From positions 1-8,335 of the forward strand of contig JBKDQQ010000087.1 in the NCBI GenBank assembly GCA_046341775.1: a stretch of DNA of 8,335 nucleotides, in the 5' to 3' direction. Of this stretch, positions 6,674 to 8,335 are shown piece by piece. How positions within the stretch are numbered: the first letter of the stretch is position 1; each line of letters starts with the position of its first letter. Under the pieces are notes generated by a model that worked only from the letters and a program-made list of their open reading frames with translations, was not told where the DNA came from and made no database searches. This DNA comes from SXXH01 sp041165735. Lineage in GTDB: Bacteria; Planctomycetota; UBA1135; GCA-002686595. The translations under genes were made by a program, and so were the position numbers.

Positions 6674-7020
6674 AGCGAGCGACTCGCACCGCGCGCGGCG
6701 TGGCGCTCGCCTTGGCGTGCGCCGTCCTGCACGCGTGCTCGCCGGAACGCGAGGCGCCCGCCCCGATCGCCTTCGACGACGAGGTGCCGCGAGCGGACGC
6801 CACCGTCGAGCGCTCCCCGGCGACGGAGATGGCGCCGCCAGGCGCGCGCACCACGGACCGCGTCGGACTGGTGCCCGAAGGCCTGGCGGAGTTCGACATC
6901 CAGGCCTTGCCTGCCTCGTTGGACGACCTCAAGGAAGCCGCCAAGCGCGACATCGGGCCCGCCAACGCCGACGCCGAGTTGGAGAAGCTGAAGGCGGAGC
7001 TGGGCGACCGCCAACCGTGA
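6670..7020 (+). CDS. Small putative lipoprotein of unknown function
   Basis: Starting at the GTG the product has 116 residues. Seen: a basic n-region (MKRATRTARG), a hydrophobic segment (VALALACAVL, 11-20) and a lipobox-like LHAC with Cys23 followed by Ser. This is close to the [LVI][ASTVI][GAS]C rule, except for His at -2. The mature part is Pro/Ala/acidic-rich and low in complexity up to ~65, then has VGLVPEGLAEFDIQALP and a probable C-terminal helix (SLDDLKEAAKRDI... AELEKLKAELGD). No known domain is recognisable. The same frame is open further upstream (from 6088), but that part lies under rlmN and the preceding gene and reads as Arg/Ala/Pro shadow sequence; the signal peptide, RBS and 4-nt overlap fix the start at 6670. 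It is last in the plus-strand cluster, and the lysine aminotransferase faces it across 22 bp. Lipidation and envelope location are inferred. Confidence 0.75.
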   Translation: MKRATRTARGVALALACAVLHACSPEREAPAPIAFDDEVPRADATVERSPATEMAPPGARTTDRVGLVPEGLAEFDIQALPASLDDLKEAAKRDIGPANADAELEKLKAELGDRQP

Positions 7021-7042
7021 CGGCGTGGCCGCGGCGGGGCGT

Positions 7043-8335
7043 TCAGCCCGCCTTGGCGCAATCGTCGAGGATCTCCAGCGCCCGATCGACCTCGGCCGCC
7101 GAGACGGAGAGCGGCATGCGGAAGCGGATCGACTGCGGCCCCGAGGGCAGCGCGAGGAACCCGCGCTCCTGCATGCGGTCGAGCCACGCGCCGCGCGTCG
7201 CCGTGTCGGGCAGCGTGAACGCCGCCAAGGAACCGACGCCGCGCACGTTGGTCATGGCGCTGTTCGAGCGGGCGAGGGAGCGCAGGCCCGCCACGAAGCG
7301 CGCGCCCTGCGTCGCCACGTTGTCGCCGAGCTTGTCGGCCACGATCACCTCGAGGATGCGCTGCGCGCGCACCATGTCGGTCAGGCTGCCGCCCCAGGTC
7401 GAGTTGATGCGCGACGGCAGCGCGAAGACGTTGTCGGCCACCTCGTCGACGCGCGTGTTCGCGTAGAGCCCGCAGATCTGCGTCTTCTTGCCGAAGGCGA
7501 CGACATCCGGCGCGACGCCGTGGTGCTGCCAGAGCCACGGCTTGCCGGACCCGAAGAAGCCGGTCTGCACTTCGTCGAACACGAGCAGCGCCTCGTTCTC
7601 GTCGGCGTAGCGCCGCAGCCTCGCGAGGAACTCGGTGCGGAAGTGGTTGTCGCCGCCCTCGCCTTGCATGGGCTCGACGACGATGCAGGCCACGCGGTCC
7701 TTGAACTGGCGGAATCCCAGTTCGATGTCGGCGCAGGCCTTGCGCTCCTCCGCTTCGATGTCGTTGGCGACGCGCCCTTCGAGGTCGAAGACGATGGCCG
7801 GGTTGTGCACGCGCGGCCAGCAGAACTTCGGGAACAACGCGACCTTCCTGGGGTCGGTGTTCGTCATCGACATGGTGTAGCCGGAGCGGCCATGGAAGGC
7901 CTGGCGGAAGTGCATGGCCACGAGGCTCGCGCCATCGTCCTTGATCGAATCGAGGCCGAGCTTGCGCGCCTTCCAGTCGAAGGCGACCTTGATCGCGTTC
8001 TCGACCGCCAGCGCGCCGCCGGAGATCCAGAAGTGGTGCGGGTAGCCCGCCGGAGTCGCGTGCGTGGCGAAGCACTGCACGAACTCGGCCATCGGCCCCG
8101 TGTACAAGTCGCTGTTGCTCGGATTGTTGAGGGCGGCTTGCAGCAGACGCTCGCGGAAGCCGGCGTCGCGCAGGCCGGGATGGTCGTAGCCGATGGGCCA
8201 GCTCGCGAAGCAGGTGAAGAAGTCGAGGTACTCGCGGCCATCGCGCGCGTCCACCAGCCACGACCCGTGCGAACGCGCGAGGTCGAGCACGAAGTCGAAG
8301 CCGTCGGCGAGCTGGTGGCGGGAGAGGGTGGGATG
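7043..8335 (-). CDS. lat: L-lysine 6-aminotransferase (lysine epsilon-transaminase), N-terminus outside window
   Basis: This PLP-dependent class III (fold type I) aminotransferase moves the epsilon-amino group of lysine to 2-oxoglutarate. The product, 2-aminoadipate 6-semialdehyde, cyclises to piperideine-6-carboxylate. The visible 430 residues align from memory along their length with Mycobacterium tuberculosis Lat (Rv3290c, ~449 aa): GLDIVLDL-like start (here DGFDFVLDL), ALNNPSNSD, GGALAVENA, FHGRSGYT, SLTNTDP-like, FPKFxWPR, EPMQGEGGD, FDEVQTG, VAFGKKTQICG, NSTWGGSLTDMVRA and RFRMPLSVS. Key residues, counted from the first visible codon: D254 (binds the pyridine nitrogen), K283 (Schiff-base lysine, Mtb K300) and E226 (Mtb E243, the substrate-switch glutamate). 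The frame is open to the window edge and homology continues upstream of the GTG at 8290, so that codon is internal; about 15-20 residues are missing. The shared ALNNPSNSD and STWGG motifs favour Lat over ornithine or GABA transaminases. A partner semialdehyde dehydrogenase is not visible. Confidence 0.93.
   Translation of the reverse strand, partial: HPTLSRHQLADGFDFVLDLARSHGSWLVDARDGREYLDFFTCFASWPIGYDHPGLRDAGFRERLLQAALNNPSNSDLYTGPMAEFVQCFATHATPAGYPHHFWISGGALAVENAIKVAFDWKARKLGLDSIKDDGASLVAMHFRQAFHGRSGYTMSMTNTDPRKVALFPKFCWPRVHNPAIVFDLEGRVANDIEAEERKACADIELGFRQFKDRVACIVVEPMQGEGGDNHFRTEFLARLRRYADENEALLVFDEVQTGFFGSGKPWLWQHHGVAPDVVAFGKKTQICGLYANTRVDEVADNVFALPSRINSTWGGSLTDMVRAQRILEVIVADKLGDNVATQGARFVAGLRSLARSNSAMTNVRGVGSLAAFTLPDTATRGAWLDRMQERGFLALPSGPQSIRFRMPLSVSAAEVDRALEILDDCAKAG

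Noticed and set aside
1..8335. Possible defence system, CRISPR array, mobile element or biosynthetic cluster
   Set aside because: I saw no direct repeat array, transposase, integrase, nuclease/helicase pair or assembly-line enzyme on either strand. DHH and radical SAM proteins occur in some defence contexts, but here both match housekeeping families.

Overview
The window is a gene-dense stretch of very G+C-rich bacterial chromosome. It carries seven protein-coding genes, two of them cut by the window edges. I see no tRNA or rRNA gene, CRISPR array, insertion sequence or phage gene. A large exported protein combines a DUF1570-type gluzincin (peptidase MA-like) domain, a DUF1080-like concanavalin-fold domain, a thioredoxin-like domain and TPR-like helices. 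That style, with very high G+C, suggests Planctomycetota or a relative. This is inference from protein style, not from a phylogenetic marker.

Layout, left to right. (1) The last ~104 codons of clpX (+), the unfoldase of the ClpXP protease. (2) Convergent to it across 22 bp, a ~1221-residue exported multidomain protein (-, 4004 to 339) with an intact HEXXH...E zinc site and a thioredoxin-like domain whose two cysteine positions are both glutamine. (3) A 132-bp divergent intergenic region (4005-4136), the only sizeable non-coding gap, holding two short inverted repeats and no convincing sigma70-type promoter. (4) A tightly packed plus-strand cluster: a DHH/DHHA1 phosphoesterase (4137-5093), an RlmN-type radical SAM 23S rRNA/tRNA adenine-C2 methyltransferase (5097-6230), a small exported coiled-coil-like protein (6233-6673) and a small putative lipoprotein (6670-7020, GTG start). 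Junctions are +3 nt, +2 nt and a 4-nt overlap, so the four are probably one transcript. (5) Convergent across another 22 bp, an L-lysine 6-aminotransferase (-) whose N-terminus runs off the right edge.

Functionally this is mainly housekeeping and peripheral metabolism: protein quality control (ClpX), nucleotide or short-RNA turnover (DHH), RNA modification (RlmN) and lysine catabolism (Lat). The parts with unknown biology are the large envelope protein and the pair of small exported proteins behind rlmN. I found no clear defence system, biosynthetic cluster or mobile element. The best lead for new biology is the large metalloprotease-like fusion with its cysteine-less thioredoxin fold.
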